Assembly: GCA_903857495.1 (NCBI GenBank)
Contig: CAIOFF010000035.1
Span: 62,001-126,000 of the forward strand
Source of the DNA: an uncultured Holophagaceae bacterium
GTDB taxonomy: Bacteria > Acidobacteriota > Holophagae > Holophagales > Holophagaceae
Length of the DNA stretch: 64,000 bases
Direction of reading: 5' to 3'
Shown here: positions 1-10,117 of the stretch, piece after piece
Layout: every line of letters begins with the position of its first letter
Position numbering within the stretch: position 1 is the first letter of the stretch
Notes under the pieces: generated by a model
What the model saw: only the letters and a program-made list of their open reading frames with translations
Told to the model about the DNA's origin: nothing
The model's database searches: none
Program-made: the position numbers and the translations under genes

Positions 1-1
1 T

Positions 2-421
2 GGCTGGACAGGCAACACCCTGGACGGCACCTACAACCGGAACGCCACGGTCACCAACCCGGGCAAGCACGCCCTGGCCGTCAGCAGCGCCCCGGAATAC
101 GCGGGCGACCCCGCGCGCTGGAACCCCGAAGACCTGCTGGGCTCGGCCCTCGCCACCTGCCACATGCTCACGTTCCTGGCCCTCTGTGCGAAGACCAAGA
201 TCCAGGTGCTGGCCTACGAGGACCACGCCGAGGCCGTGCTCGACACCGTGGACAAGGTCACGCGCATCACCAAGGTCCACCTGCGGCCCGTGATCCGGGT
301 GGCCCGGGGCACCAGCATGGCCAAGGTCATCGAGCTGTTCGAGAAGGCCCACAAATACTGCTTCGTGGCGAACTCCGTCACCTGCGAGGCCGTCATGGCT
401 CCCCGCGTGGTCGAGGTCTAG
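2..421 (+). CDS. OsmC-family peroxiredoxin, 5' end missing
   Basis: The first 139 codons visible encode the C-terminal part of an OsmC/Ohr-type protein, a family that reduces organic hydroperoxides with a pair of cysteines. The stretch WNPEDLLGSALATCHMLTFLALC carries the family's first redox cysteine (in ATCH). The second is in the helix ending NSVTCEAVM, near the C-terminus. The reading frame is open from base 2, so the true start lies upstream of the window. The nrdR GTG follows 11 bases after the stop. Family assignment is firm from the motif order. The substrate is not predictable from this fragment. Confidence 0.8.
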   Translation, partial: GWTGNTLDGTYNRNATVTNPGKHALAVSSAPEYAGDPARWNPEDLLGSALATCHMLTFLALCAKTKIQVLAYEDHAEAVLDTVDKVTRITKVHLRPVIRVARGTSMAKVIELFEKAHKYCFVANSVTCEAVMAPRVVEV

Positions 422-432
422 GGGGACGTCCG

Positions 433-1002
433 GTGCACTGTCCCTTCTGTGGACACCTCGAGGACAAGGTGGTGGACTCCCGTGAGTCCCGCGAGGGGGA
501 CTCCATCCGCCGCCGGCGGGAGTGCCTCTCCTGCAGCCGCCGCTTCACCAGCTACGAGCGGGTGGAAGAGGTCCCTCTTGTCATCATTAAGAAGGACGGT
601 CGCCGCGAGCCCTTCGACCGCCAGAAGCTCATGAAGGGCCTGCTGCTGGCCTGCCAGAAGCGCTCTGTCTCTCTGGCCCGCATCGAGGAACTGGTGCAGG
701 ACCTCCACGCCCGGCTCATGGAGCGGCCCGACCGCGAGATCCGCAGCCGCGAGCTGGGCGAGCTGATCATGGACGAGCTGAAGGGCCTCGACCAGGTGGC
801 CTACGTGCGCTTCGCCAGCGTCTACCGGGACTTCAAGGACCTGCCGGACTTCGTGAAGGCCCTGGAGGGCCTCATGCACAAGGAGGCCGCCACGGGCCGC
901 GTGGGGGCTCCTCCCGTGCAGGAACCTCCCAAGCCCCTGCCTCAGGCCCTGTTCCCGGTGGAAGGGCTGGAGGCCCCGCCGCTGAAGGGTCGCCGGAAGT
1001 AG
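433..1002 (+). CDS. nrdR: Transcriptional repressor NrdR
   Basis: NrdR is a nucleotide-sensing repressor of ribonucleotide reductase genes. The N-terminus (MHCPFCG, then ECLSC about 25 residues later) forms the zinc ribbon. It is followed by RRFTSYERVE and the ATP-cone domain (VIIKKDGRREPFDRQKL). The core ends near residue 150 (YRDFKDLPDF), where most NrdR proteins stop. This one continues to 189 residues with a Pro/Gly-rich tail of no known function. The start is GTG at 433, giving the expected Met-His-Cys-Pro N-terminus. It lies just upstream of lon, and no nrd reductase gene is in the window. Confidence 0.93.
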   Translation: MHCPFCGHLEDKVVDSRESREGDSIRRRRECLSCSRRFTSYERVEEVPLVIIKKDGRREPFDRQKLMKGLLLACQKRSVSLARIEELVQDLHARLMERPDREIRSRELGELIMDELKGLDQVAYVRFASVYRDFKDLPDFVKALEGLMHKEAATGRVGAPPVQEPPKPLPQALFPVEGLEAPPLKGRRK

Positions 1003-1029
1003 GGCTACACTGGACGACCGAGGTTTTCC

Positions 1030-3435
<2,406 letters not shown>

Positions 3436-3444
3436 TCCTTGCCT

Positions 3445-3485
3445 TGGGGCGCCTCCGGGCCGATGTTGCTTCCAGAGGCGCCCCA
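3445..3485 (+). terminator. Inverted repeat after lon (possible terminator or mRNA 3' stabiliser)
   Basis: Bases 3445-3455 and 3475-3485 are a perfect 11-bp inverted repeat (TGGGGCGCCTC / GAGGCGCCCCA) with a 19-base loop, 9 bases after the lon stop. There is no downstream T-run, so it is not a typical intrinsic terminator. The 3' arm runs into the ATG at 3485, so the hairpin would also mask the start of the small reading frame that follows. Confidence 0.45.
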
Positions 3486-3856
3486 TGCTGATCGCCCCGC
3501 TTGTGCTGGTCCTCGAGCTACCCCCGCTGGCCTTTGGTCCCCGTCTGCCCGTGCAGGCGCTGGCGCCGCCCCGGGAGCTCACCTGCGAGGTGGGAGAGCT
3601 GGGCAGGCCCCCGGTGCTGAAGCTGCCGCCCCATCCGGGGCCAAGATCCTATGCGGTGGATCCGGCCGCCCTCCACCCCGGCGCCCCCCTGCGCCACCTG
3701 GTGAACCCCGTGGTGGATGGCCTGCTGGTGCTGGGCGCCCTCGCCGCCACCCACGGCGGCTGGGATGAGCGCTCCTGGGGCCTGCGGACCTGGGGCAACG
3801 TCGGCGGCGTCACGCCCGTGCTGATCCCACCCATGGCGCCGCCGCCAAATCGCTAG
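3485..3856 (+). CDS. Hypothetical short protein, doubtful
   Basis: A 123-residue reading frame lies between lon and ftsY. Its N-terminus is hydrophobic (MLIAPLVLVLELPPLAF) and could be an uncleaved signal. The rest is rich in Pro, Gly and Leu and matches no family I recognise. The ATG abuts the 3' arm of the stem-loop behind lon and has no clear ribosome binding site. It may be a small exported protein, or only an open frame in GC-rich intergenic DNA. Confidence 0.3.
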   Translation: MLIAPLVLVLELPPLAFGPRLPVQALAPPRELTCEVGELGRPPVLKLPPHPGPRSYAVDPAALHPGAPLRHLVNPVVDGLLVLGALAATHGGWDERSWGLRTWGNVGGVTPVLIPPMAPPPNR

Positions 3857-3901
3857 ATTCTGCATTCAAGCGGGTTGCATGTTTTTCTGGACTCCCGGGC
3901 T

Positions 3902-3917
3902 TGTTCCACGTGGAACA
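3902..3917. other. parS-like site 1 (perfect palindrome)
   Basis: TGTTCCACGTGGAACA is a perfect 16-bp palindrome. It matches the Myxococcus-type variant of the ParB binding site parS (the Bacillus form is TGTTTCACGTGAAACA). It lies in non-coding DNA 95 bases upstream of the ftsY start, about 10 kb from dnaA. Three further near-copies lie within the first 25 kb. Confidence 0.78.
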
Positions 3918-4012
3918 CCCGGGCGCGACGCCTCGCCTCTCAACCCCGGCTCTGCGGCCCCTCCTGCGGATTCCCGCAGGGCTTCGGTAGACTGGGGGTT
4001 CGCGAGGTGGGC

Positions 4013-4924
4013 GTGGGTCTTCTGGGTGGTCTCTTCAGCAAGTTCAAGCAGGGGCTCAAGCGCACCCAGGAGCTGGTGCTAGCGCCCCTGGGCCGCCTGC
4101 TGGGCCTCCGTCGGCTGGACGCGGCCCAGCTGGAGGAGCTGGAGGACCTGCTGCTCCAGGCCGACCTGGGCGTGACCGCCGTGGAGCAGCTCATGGCCCG
4201 GCTGCGCGGCGAGCTCAAGAGCGGCTCCGAGATCGACGCCAAGGCGATCCTGAAGGACGAGCTGCTGCGGATCCTGCGGCAGCGACCCGCCCAGCCCTTT
4301 GTCGCCCAAGGCACGCAGGTGGTGCTGCTGGTGGGCGTCAACGGCGTCGGCAAGACCACCACCCTGGGCAAGCTGGCCGCCCTCCTGAAGACCCGGGGCG
4401 AGTCCGTGCTCGTGGTGGCCGGCGACACCTTCCGCGCCGCCGCCATCGACCAGCTGGAGCTCTGGGGTCAGCGGGCCGGGGTGCCTGTCATCCGCAACCA
4501 GATGGGCGGCGATCCTGCGGCCATCGCCTTCGACGGCGCCACCAGCGCCCTGGCCAAGGGTACCTCCTGGGTGCTCATCGACACCGCGGGCCGGCTGCAC
4601 ACGAAGGACCACCTGATGAAGGAGCTCGATAAGATCCACCGCAGCCTCCAGAAGGTGATCCCGGCCGCGCCCCACCGGGTGCTGCTGGTGCTGGACGCCA
4701 CCACGGGCCAGAACGGCCTGCACCAGGCCGAGACCTTCGCCCGGGTCGCCGGCGTCACGGACCTGGTCCTCACCAAGCTCGACGGCAGCGCCAAGGGCGG
4801 CGTGGTGGTGCCCATCCTGGATCGACTGAAGCTGCCCATCGCCTTCGTGGGTGTGGGGGAGGGCGTGGATGACCTCATCCCCTTCGAGGCGGAGGCCTTC
4901 GTAGACGGCCTGCTCGATGGCTGA
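4013..4924 (+). CDS. ftsY: Signal recognition particle receptor FtsY
   Basis: FtsY is the membrane-associated GTPase that docks SRP-ribosome complexes at the Sec translocon. The helical N domain is followed by the G domain with P-loop GVNGVGKTTT, the DTFRAAAIDQL motif, DTAGR, and the guanine-specificity motif TKLDG. I place the start at GTG 4013, with GAGG about 5 bases upstream. This gives 303 residues, a complete NG core without the long acidic A domain of E. coli. The frame is open further upstream to 3875, but that stretch does not look like FtsY and contains the parS palindrome. The 3' end overlaps ribD by 8 bases. Confidence 0.94.
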   Translation: MGLLGGLFSKFKQGLKRTQELVLAPLGRLLGLRRLDAAQLEELEDLLLQADLGVTAVEQLMARLRGELKSGSEIDAKAILKDELLRILRQRPAQPFVAQGTQVVLLVGVNGVGKTTTLGKLAALLKTRGESVLVVAGDTFRAAAIDQLELWGQRAGVPVIRNQMGGDPAAIAFDGATSALAKGTSWVLIDTAGRLHTKDHLMKELDKIHRSLQKVIPAAPHRVLLVLDATTGQNGLHQAETFARVAGVTDLVLTKLDGSAKGGVVVPILDRLKLPIAFVGVGEGVDDLIPFEAEAFVDGLLDG

Positions 4925-6044
4925 GCTGGCCCTGACGCCCGCGGTCGCCTGGGCCCTGGCCACGGGCGGTCCCTGGCCGGACCCCGCCGAACTGACGGGA
5001 GATGATCACTTCATGGCCCTGGCCCTCCAGGAGGGCCTCAAAGGCGTGGGCCTGGCCAGCCCCAACCCGCCCGTGGGCTGCGTCCTGGTGCGGGAGGGCC
5101 GGGTCCTGGGCGCGGGTGTCCACACCCGCGCCGGGGACCCCCACGGCGAGATCATGGCCCTGCGGGACGCGGAAGCCCGCGGCCTGGACCCCCGGGGCGC
5201 GACGGCCTACGTGACCCTGGAGCCCTGCTGCCACCAGGGCCGCACGGGCCCCTGCACCCAGGCCCTGCTCCAGGCCGGCCTGGCGCGGGTGGTGGTGGGG
5301 GTGCGCGACCCCAACCCCCGGGTGGACGGCGGCGGCCTCGCGATCCTGCGCGCCCAGGGCCTCGAGGTCGACGAAGGCGTGCTGGGCGAGGCCTGTGCGC
5401 GCTTCCACGCCCCCTTCTTCAAGCTCATCCGCACGGGCCTGCCCTGGGTGGCCCTCAAGCTGGCCCTGGGCTCCGATGGCTCCCTGGGGCCCGCTGGCCA
5501 GACCACCCAGGTGACGCCCCCCGAGGTGCAGCACCTGGCCCACGCCCTCCGGCGTGCTTCTGAAGCCATCCTGGTGGGCCGCGGCACCATCAGTGTGGAT
5601 GACCCGCAGCTCACGGACCGCTGGCCCGGCCCCAGTGCCCCTCACCGCGCCTTTGCGCGGGTGGTGCTGGATCCCCAGGGCCGGCTGCCCGCCACCGCCC
5701 GGGTCTGGACGCCCGTGGCGGGCCAGCCGGCCTTCCGCGCCGTCACAGGGGATCGGGTTCCCCTCCGGGGCGTCGAGGACCTGAGCCTGCCCCCCGAGGG
5801 CCAGGGCTGCAGCCTGCGCCATCTCCTGCATGAGCTGGCGGCGCAAGGGGTTGGCCGGCTCCTGGTGGAAGGAGGCGGCTCCCTGGTGCAGGCCTTCTTG
5901 AACCAAGGCTTGGCCGACGAGTTCCACCGCTTCCAGGCGGATCGGCCCGCCGGAGGCTCGCCTCTGGACTTGGCCTTCCGGGGCAACTGGTATCGGGTGG
6001 CTGCGGCCCGCTGGCCCGGCGGGGTATGGGAAGTCTGGCGCTAG
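4917..6044 (+). CDS. ribD: Riboflavin biosynthesis deaminase/reductase RibD
   Basis: RibD is a bifunctional enzyme carrying out the second and third steps of riboflavin synthesis. The N-terminal cytidine-deaminase-like domain has the zinc motif HGE (in GDPHGEIMAL) and PCCHQGRTGPC. The C-terminal half is the NADPH-dependent reductase (LKLALGSDGSLG, AILVGRGTISVDDPQLT, LLVEGGGSLVQAFL). At 375 residues the length is normal. The ATG at 4917 overlaps the end of ftsY by 8 bases, suggesting translational coupling. No other rib genes are nearby. It converges on thiS and shares a CTAG at the stop codons. Confidence 0.94.
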   Translation: MAELALTPAVAWALATGGPWPDPAELTGDDHFMALALQEGLKGVGLASPNPPVGCVLVREGRVLGAGVHTRAGDPHGEIMALRDAEARGLDPRGATAYVTLEPCCHQGRTGPCTQALLQAGLARVVVGVRDPNPRVDGGGLAILRAQGLEVDEGVLGEACARFHAPFFKLIRTGLPWVALKLALGSDGSLGPAGQTTQVTPPEVQHLAHALRRASEAILVGRGTISVDDPQLTDRWPGPSAPHRAFARVVLDPQGRLPATARVWTPVAGQPAFRAVTGDRVPLRGVEDLSLPPEGQGCSLRHLLHELAAQGVGRLLVEGGGSLVQAFLNQGLADEFHRFQADRPAGGSPLDLAFRGNWYRVAAARWPGGVWEVWR

Positions 6045-6241
6045 CCGCCGCCCACCAGCCGCACCACCTCCAGGCGATCCCCCTCCCGCAGGGGGGTGTT
6101 GGCGTGGTCCGCGCGGCGGATGACCTCGCCGTTCAGCTCGATGGCACTGCCGTAGGCCGGCAGGCCCAGCCACGCCGCCAGCTCGGCCAGGGTGGCCAGC
6201 TCGGGGGCCTCGCGGGCCTCGCCGTTGAGGGTGAGCCTCAC
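6041..6241 (-). CDS. thiS: Sulfur carrier protein ThiS
   Basis: This is a 66-residue beta-grasp ubiquitin-like protein ending in Val-Gly-Gly-Gly, the tail that is adenylated and converted to a thiocarboxylate to donate sulfur. The features LTLNGE at the start and AIELNGEVI plus LREGDRLEVVRLVGGG at the end are ThiS-like. The GTG start overlaps the TGA of the preceding PLP enzyme gene (GTGA), so the two are probably translated together. ThiS partners ThiG in thiazole synthesis, and a thiG lies at 40.1-40.9 kb. The coupling to a trans-sulfuration enzyme leaves open a role in sulfur amino acid synthesis. No thiF-type activating enzyme is in the window. Confidence 0.87.
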   Translation of the reverse strand: MRLTLNGEAREAPELATLAELAAWLGLPAYGSAIELNGEVIRRADHANTPLREGDRLEVVRLVGGG

Positions 6242-7431
6242 CGGGCCTCCGCGGCGGCCTCGAAGCCCTTTTCGAGGTCGGCGACCAGGTCCGGCTCATC
6301 CTCGATGCCCACAGAGAAGCGCAGCAGGCCGTCGGTGATGCCCAGGCGGGCCTTCACCTCGGGCGCGGTCCGCAGGTGGCTCATGCTGGCCGGGTGCTGG
6401 ATGAGGCTCTCGACGCCCCCCAGGCTCACGCCCCGGGTGATGACCTCCAGCGCCTCACAGAAGCGCTGGCCCGCCAGCAGCCCGGCCCGCAGCTCGATCC
6501 CGACCATGGCGCCGAAGCCCTTCTCCATCTGCCGGGCGGCGACCGCGTGGCCGGGATGGGTGGGCAGACCCGGGTAGTCCACCCGCGCCACCTGGGGCTG
6601 CCAGAGCAGCCACTGGGCCAGGGCCTGGGCGTTGTCCGAGGCCCGGCGCATGCGCAGGGCGAGGGTCTTGAGGCCCCGGTGCAGCAGCCAGGCGGCCATG
6701 GGATCCAGCGTCGGCCCCAGGAGCTTGGTCAGGTGCCAGCAGGCCACGATGTCAGCGTCCCGGCCGGCGATGACGCCCGCCATCACGTCCGAGTGGCCCG
6801 CCAGGTACTTTGTGGCGGAGGCGACGCTCAGGTCGAACCCGAAGGCCAGGGGCCGGGTGTGGATGGGGCTCGGGAAGGTGTTATCGGCCACGGTGCGGAT
6901 GCCGTGCCGCTGGCCCAGGGCCGCCACTCCCGCCAGGTCCGTCAGGGCCAGGGTGGGGTTGGAGGGGGTCTCCACCCAGAGCATCCGGGTTTCGGGGCGG
7001 ATTGCGGCCTCCCACTCCCCGAGGTCCAGGGTGTTCTGCACCCAGGTCACCTGCAGCCCGCGCTCGGCCTCCCAGCGGCGGATGAGCTGTTCGGTGCCCA
7101 GGTAGATGGCGCAGGGCGCCACCAGGTGGTCCCCGCGCTTCAGGAAGGCCTCGAAGACCAGGGCGAAGGCGGCCATGCCCGACGCCGTCACCAGGGCCCG
7201 CTCGGCCCCCTCGAGCTGTGCCAGCACCGCCTCGACCTCGCTGCTGTTGGGGTTGCCCCAGCGGGTGTAGAAGGCCGGGGGCTCGACGCTGGCCGAGAAC
7301 GTGGCTCCCTCCTGGTTCTCCATCAGCTGGAAGACCGAGGTCTGGAAGATTGGCGTGGTCACGGCCCGGGTGGTGTTGAAGTGCTTCCCGGCGTGAATGG
7401 CGGTGGTGGTGGGTCCCCAGGCTTTGGACAT
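6238..7431 (-). CDS. Cys/Met-metabolism PLP enzyme (cystathionine gamma-synthase / homoserine sulfhydrylase family)
   Basis: This is a 397-residue fold-I PLP enzyme of the MetB/MetC/MetY/MetZ family. The PLP lysine is in SATKYLAGHSDVMAGV, preceded by VETPSNPTL and the VADNTF segment. The N-terminal AIHAGKHFNTTRAVTTPIFQTS is typical. Enzymes of this group join a sulfur source or cysteine to an activated homoserine, or cleave cystathionine. The exact reaction cannot be settled from sequence. The start codon is preceded by a good CTGGAGG. It is translationally coupled to the downstream thiS gene, which hints at a protein-thiocarboxylate sulfur donor but does not prove it. Confidence 0.85.
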   Translation of the reverse strand: MSKAWGPTTTAIHAGKHFNTTRAVTTPIFQTSVFQLMENQEGATFSASVEPPAFYTRWGNPNSSEVEAVLAQLEGAERALVTASGMAAFALVFEAFLKRGDHLVAPCAIYLGTEQLIRRWEAERGLQVTWVQNTLDLGEWEAAIRPETRMLWVETPSNPTLALTDLAGVAALGQRHGIRTVADNTFPSPIHTRPLAFGFDLSVASATKYLAGHSDVMAGVIAGRDADIVACWHLTKLLGPTLDPMAAWLLHRGLKTLALRMRRASDNAQALAQWLLWQPQVARVDYPGLPTHPGHAVAARQMEKGFGAMVGIELRAGLLAGQRFCEALEVITRGVSLGGVESLIQHPASMSHLRTAPEVKARLGITDGLLRFSVGIEDEPDLVADLEKGFEAAAEAR

Positions 7432-7493
7432 CTTTGGCTCCGAACCTCCAGCATAGGGCCGGGACGGGTTCAGGTCATGGGCCAGGGCACCTG

Positions 7494-7781
7494 CTACCGC
7501 TTCCAGAACACGATGGCCAGGGCGACCACCGCGAAGACGACGACCGTGATGAGCCGCCAGAAGGTGGGCTTGTCGTCGGGCATGTCGTAGGGACCGCGGT
7601 CTTCCAGGGCTGCCCGGGTTAATTCATCCTCCGGGGGCGGGATCAGGTGCCGACAGTCCAGGCAGTGGAAGGGCTCGCCCGGCGTCTCCACGGCATCCAC
7701 CACCGAGCAGCCGCACTGCTGGCAGATGTGGACCACGCCGGGGTGGTAGGCCTGGAGGGCGGGGGGGATCTCGTTGCTCAT
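7494..7781 (-). CDS. Small zinc-ribbon protein with C-terminal membrane anchor
   Basis: This 95-residue protein has two CxxC pairs (CQQC near residue 20 and CLDC near residue 40) that look like a zinc ribbon. A polar linker follows, then one hydrophobic helix (FWRLITVVVFAVVALAIVFW) and a KR tail at the extreme C-terminus. It is probably tail-anchored, with the ribbon in the cytoplasm. It sits in the leftward run between gatB and the PLP enzyme. I do not recognise a named family. Confidence 0.6.
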   Translation of the reverse strand: MSNEIPPALQAYHPGVVHICQQCGCSVVDAVETPGEPFHCLDCRHLIPPPEDELTRAALEDRGPYDMPDDKPTFWRLITVVVFAVVALAIVFWKR

Positions 7782-7802
7782 GGACCCAGCATGGGGCGGC
7801 GG

Positions 7803-9260
7803 CTAGTCCTTGGCCAGGACTTCAGCGAGGATCTCATTCACGGCCTTGGCGTCGAGCTGACCCCGGCCCGCCTTGAGGACCTGACCCACCAGGAACCCCT
7901 TCAGGCTGGCCTTGCCGGCCCTGATCTGAGCCACGGGCCCCGGGTGTTCCACAACCACCTGGGCCACTAGGGCCTCGATGGCCCCGCGGTCGCTGACCTG
8001 GGCCAGGCCCTTCTGGGCCACGATGGCCTCGGCGCTGCCCTCGCCGGCCAGTAGGGCCGGGAAGACCTGCTCCTTGGCTGCGCCGAAAGACACCACGCGG
8101 CTCTCCACCAGCCGCACGAGGCCGGCCAGGACCTCGGGAGCCACCGGGAAAGCCTCGATGCCGGTCCCGCGCTCGTTGAGGACGCGGCTCACCTCGCCCA
8201 GCAGCCAGGCCGCGGCGCCCTTGCCGCTGCCGCTCGCCAGCGCCAGGGCCTCGAAGTAGGCCGCGAAGGCGGGACTCTGGGCCAGGGTCTGGGTCTCCCC
8301 GACCCCCAGCCCGTAGGCCTCCTGCCAGCGGCGGACCTGCCGGTCGGGCCGCTCGGGCAGGGTGGCCCGCACCGCCTCGATCTCCGCGGGGTCCACAGTC
8401 AGGACAGGCAGGTCCGGCTCAGGGAAGTAGCGGTAGTCCATGGCGGCTTCCTTGGTGCGCTGGCCCCGGGTCTCACCCGCGGCGGCATCCCAGCCCCGGG
8501 TCTCCATCGCCACCGGCTCGCCCCGCTCCAGCAGGGCCGCCTGGCGACCGAGCTCGTGGTCCAGGGCCTGCCGGACGAAGCGGAAGGAGTTCAGGTTCTT
8601 GACCTCGACCCGGGTGCCGAAGGCCGCGTCTCCCCTCGGCCGGAGGCTGACGTTGGCGTCACAGCGGAAGCTGCCCTCCTCCAGGTTGCCATCGCAGATG
8701 CCCAGGGCCACCACCAGGCGGTGCAGGGCCTTGAGGTAGTCCGAAGCCTCCTGGGCGCTGCGCAGATCCGGGGCGCCGACGATCTCCAGCAGGGGCACAC
8801 CGGCCCGGTTCAGGTCCACGTGGCTGCTCGTGTCGTCGAGGTCGTGGTGGCTCTTGCCCGCGTCCTCCTCCAGGTGCGCCCGCTCCAGGCGGATCCGCAC
8901 GGGCCCCTCGCTGCCGCGGACGGCGGGGTCGCCGGGAATCTCCAGGTGCCCCTCCTCGACGATCGCCACGGGGCCCTGGGTGATCTGGTAGCCCTTGGGC
9001 AGGTCAGGATAGAAATACTGCTTCCGGTAGAAGCTGCTGTGGGGCTGGATCCGGGCGTCCACAGACAGGCCCAGCGCCAGGGCCATGCGGACCGCCTCCT
9101 GGTTCAGCGCGGGCAGGGCCCCGGGTAGCCCCAGGCACACGGGGCAGGTCTGGGTATTCGGCGGAGCGCCATAGCGGTTGGCACAGCCGCAGAACATCTT
9201 GGTCCGCGTCCTCAGCTGGACGTGGACCTCCAGACCGATCACCGCTTCGTAAGCGCCCAT
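7803..9260 (-). CDS. gatB: Asp-tRNA(Asn)/Glu-tRNA(Gln) amidotransferase subunit B
   Basis: GatB binds and activates misacylated tRNA so that ammonia from GatA can convert Glu-tRNA(Gln) or Asp-tRNA(Asn). At 485 residues it is full length. It begins with the hallmark GLEVHVQL and TKMFCGCANRYG, then CPVCLGLPGALP (zinc-binding cysteines). FYRKQYFYPDLPKGYQITQ is the catalytic cradle region, and the C-terminal YqeY-like tail domain ends in VNEILAEVL. gatA and gatC are not in the window, so the complex is encoded at separate loci. It is in the leftward run beginning at rpmH. Confidence 0.95.
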   Translation of the reverse strand: MGAYEAVIGLEVHVQLRTRTKMFCGCANRYGAPPNTQTCPVCLGLPGALPALNQEAVRMALALGLSVDARIQPHSSFYRKQYFYPDLPKGYQITQGPVAIVEEGHLEIPGDPAVRGSEGPVRIRLERAHLEEDAGKSHHDLDDTSSHVDLNRAGVPLLEIVGAPDLRSAQEASDYLKALHRLVVALGICDGNLEEGSFRCDANVSLRPRGDAAFGTRVEVKNLNSFRFVRQALDHELGRQAALLERGEPVAMETRGWDAAAGETRGQRTKEAAMDYRYFPEPDLPVLTVDPAEIEAVRATLPERPDRQVRRWQEAYGLGVGETQTLAQSPAFAAYFEALALASGSGKGAAAWLLGEVSRVLNERGTGIEAFPVAPEVLAGLVRLVESRVVSFGAAKEQVFPALLAGEGSAEAIVAQKGLAQVSDRGAIEALVAQVVVEHPGPVAQIRAGKASLKGFLVGQVLKAGRGQLDAKAVNEILAEVLAKD

Positions 9261-9298
9261 GCCTTCCCCCAGGGCCAGTGTAGCCGGGGGCGCCGCTC

Positions 9299-10042
9299 CT
9301 ACTGGACCGCGAAGGTGGTCACGTTGTGGGTCTTCCCCTTCTCGCCGGCCCCGCTGCCGGAGGAGGTCAGCTCCGTGCGCACGCAGACCAGCCGGTCCCC
9401 CACCTTCTGGTAGGCCGCGGACTCCTCCTGCTCCTGGTTGAAGGAGACGACCAGGAAGGCCCGCCCCTTCAGGCTCACCTTGGTGGTGGAAGCGAGGGGC
9501 GTCCCATCCTCGTCGATCCAGATCTGGGCAGTACCGGAGAAGTCCTTCACGTATTTTCGGTCTCGATCACTAAGCCCCTTTACTGTCAATGCAAACATCA
9601 AAAGGCGTGCGGGCCGCCCCTGCCAGATTTCGCGGGTCTCCGCTTGAAAACTGGCATGTTCGAGCTGTCCGGCGACGGCCTCAGCCGCATTGATCTGCTC
9701 GGTCACCAGCTTCGGAGACAGGGCCCCCAGGCCGGTGGTGGCGGGGTTTTTTGCGTTCGGATCCTTCCGGATCGCCCGGGCCTCCTGGCCCACCTGCCCC
9801 AGCAGGGTCCGGTCCCAGAACATCCGCAGCCCCTGCGGCCCGTCCTCCACCCAGGCCGTCGCGTGGCCCGAGCGCTCGATGGCCTCCTTGCCCTCGCCAT
9901 TGCGGTTCCAGCGCTTCACCTCCAGGGTGCCCTTGAGGGCCGTGGTGCCCTGCAGTCGGCCTAGGGCCGCCCGCAGGTCCGCCACGCCATCGGCCCGCAG
10001 CCCGAGGGCCGAGATCAGCAGCAAGAGAAGAGAGGGCTTCAT
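9299..10042 (-). CDS. Exported hypothetical protein
   Basis: This 247-residue protein has a clear signal peptide (MKPSLLLLLISALGLRA) and is otherwise hydrophilic and rich in beta-strand-like segments (ATAWVEDGPQGLRMFWDR, IWIDEDGTPLASTTKVSLKG). The general look resembles periplasmic proteins of the LolA/LolB beta-barrel type, but I see no family signature. About 60 bases inside the gene (roughly 9550-9610) use rare AT-rich codons (TTT, ACA, GTA, AAA, AGT, CGA) unlike the rest. It lies 38 bases upstream of gatB and 75 bases downstream of mnmE. Confidence 0.55.
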   Translation of the reverse strand: MKPSLLLLLISALGLRADGVADLRAALGRLQGTTALKGTLEVKRWNRNGEGKEAIERSGHATAWVEDGPQGLRMFWDRTLLGQVGQEARAIRKDPNAKNPATTGLGALSPKLVTEQINAAEAVAGQLEHASFQAETREIWQGRPARLLMFALTVKGLSDRDRKYVKDFSGTAQIWIDEDGTPLASTTKVSLKGRAFLVVSFNQEQEESAAYQKVGDRLVCVRTELTSSGSGAGEKGKTHNVTTFAVQ

Positions 10043-10117
10043 GGGTGACTCCAGAACGGTCGGGATGGAGGGTTGCTCGGCAGATGCGCCGGGGTGGGCC
10101 GGGCGTTCCCGGGGGGG

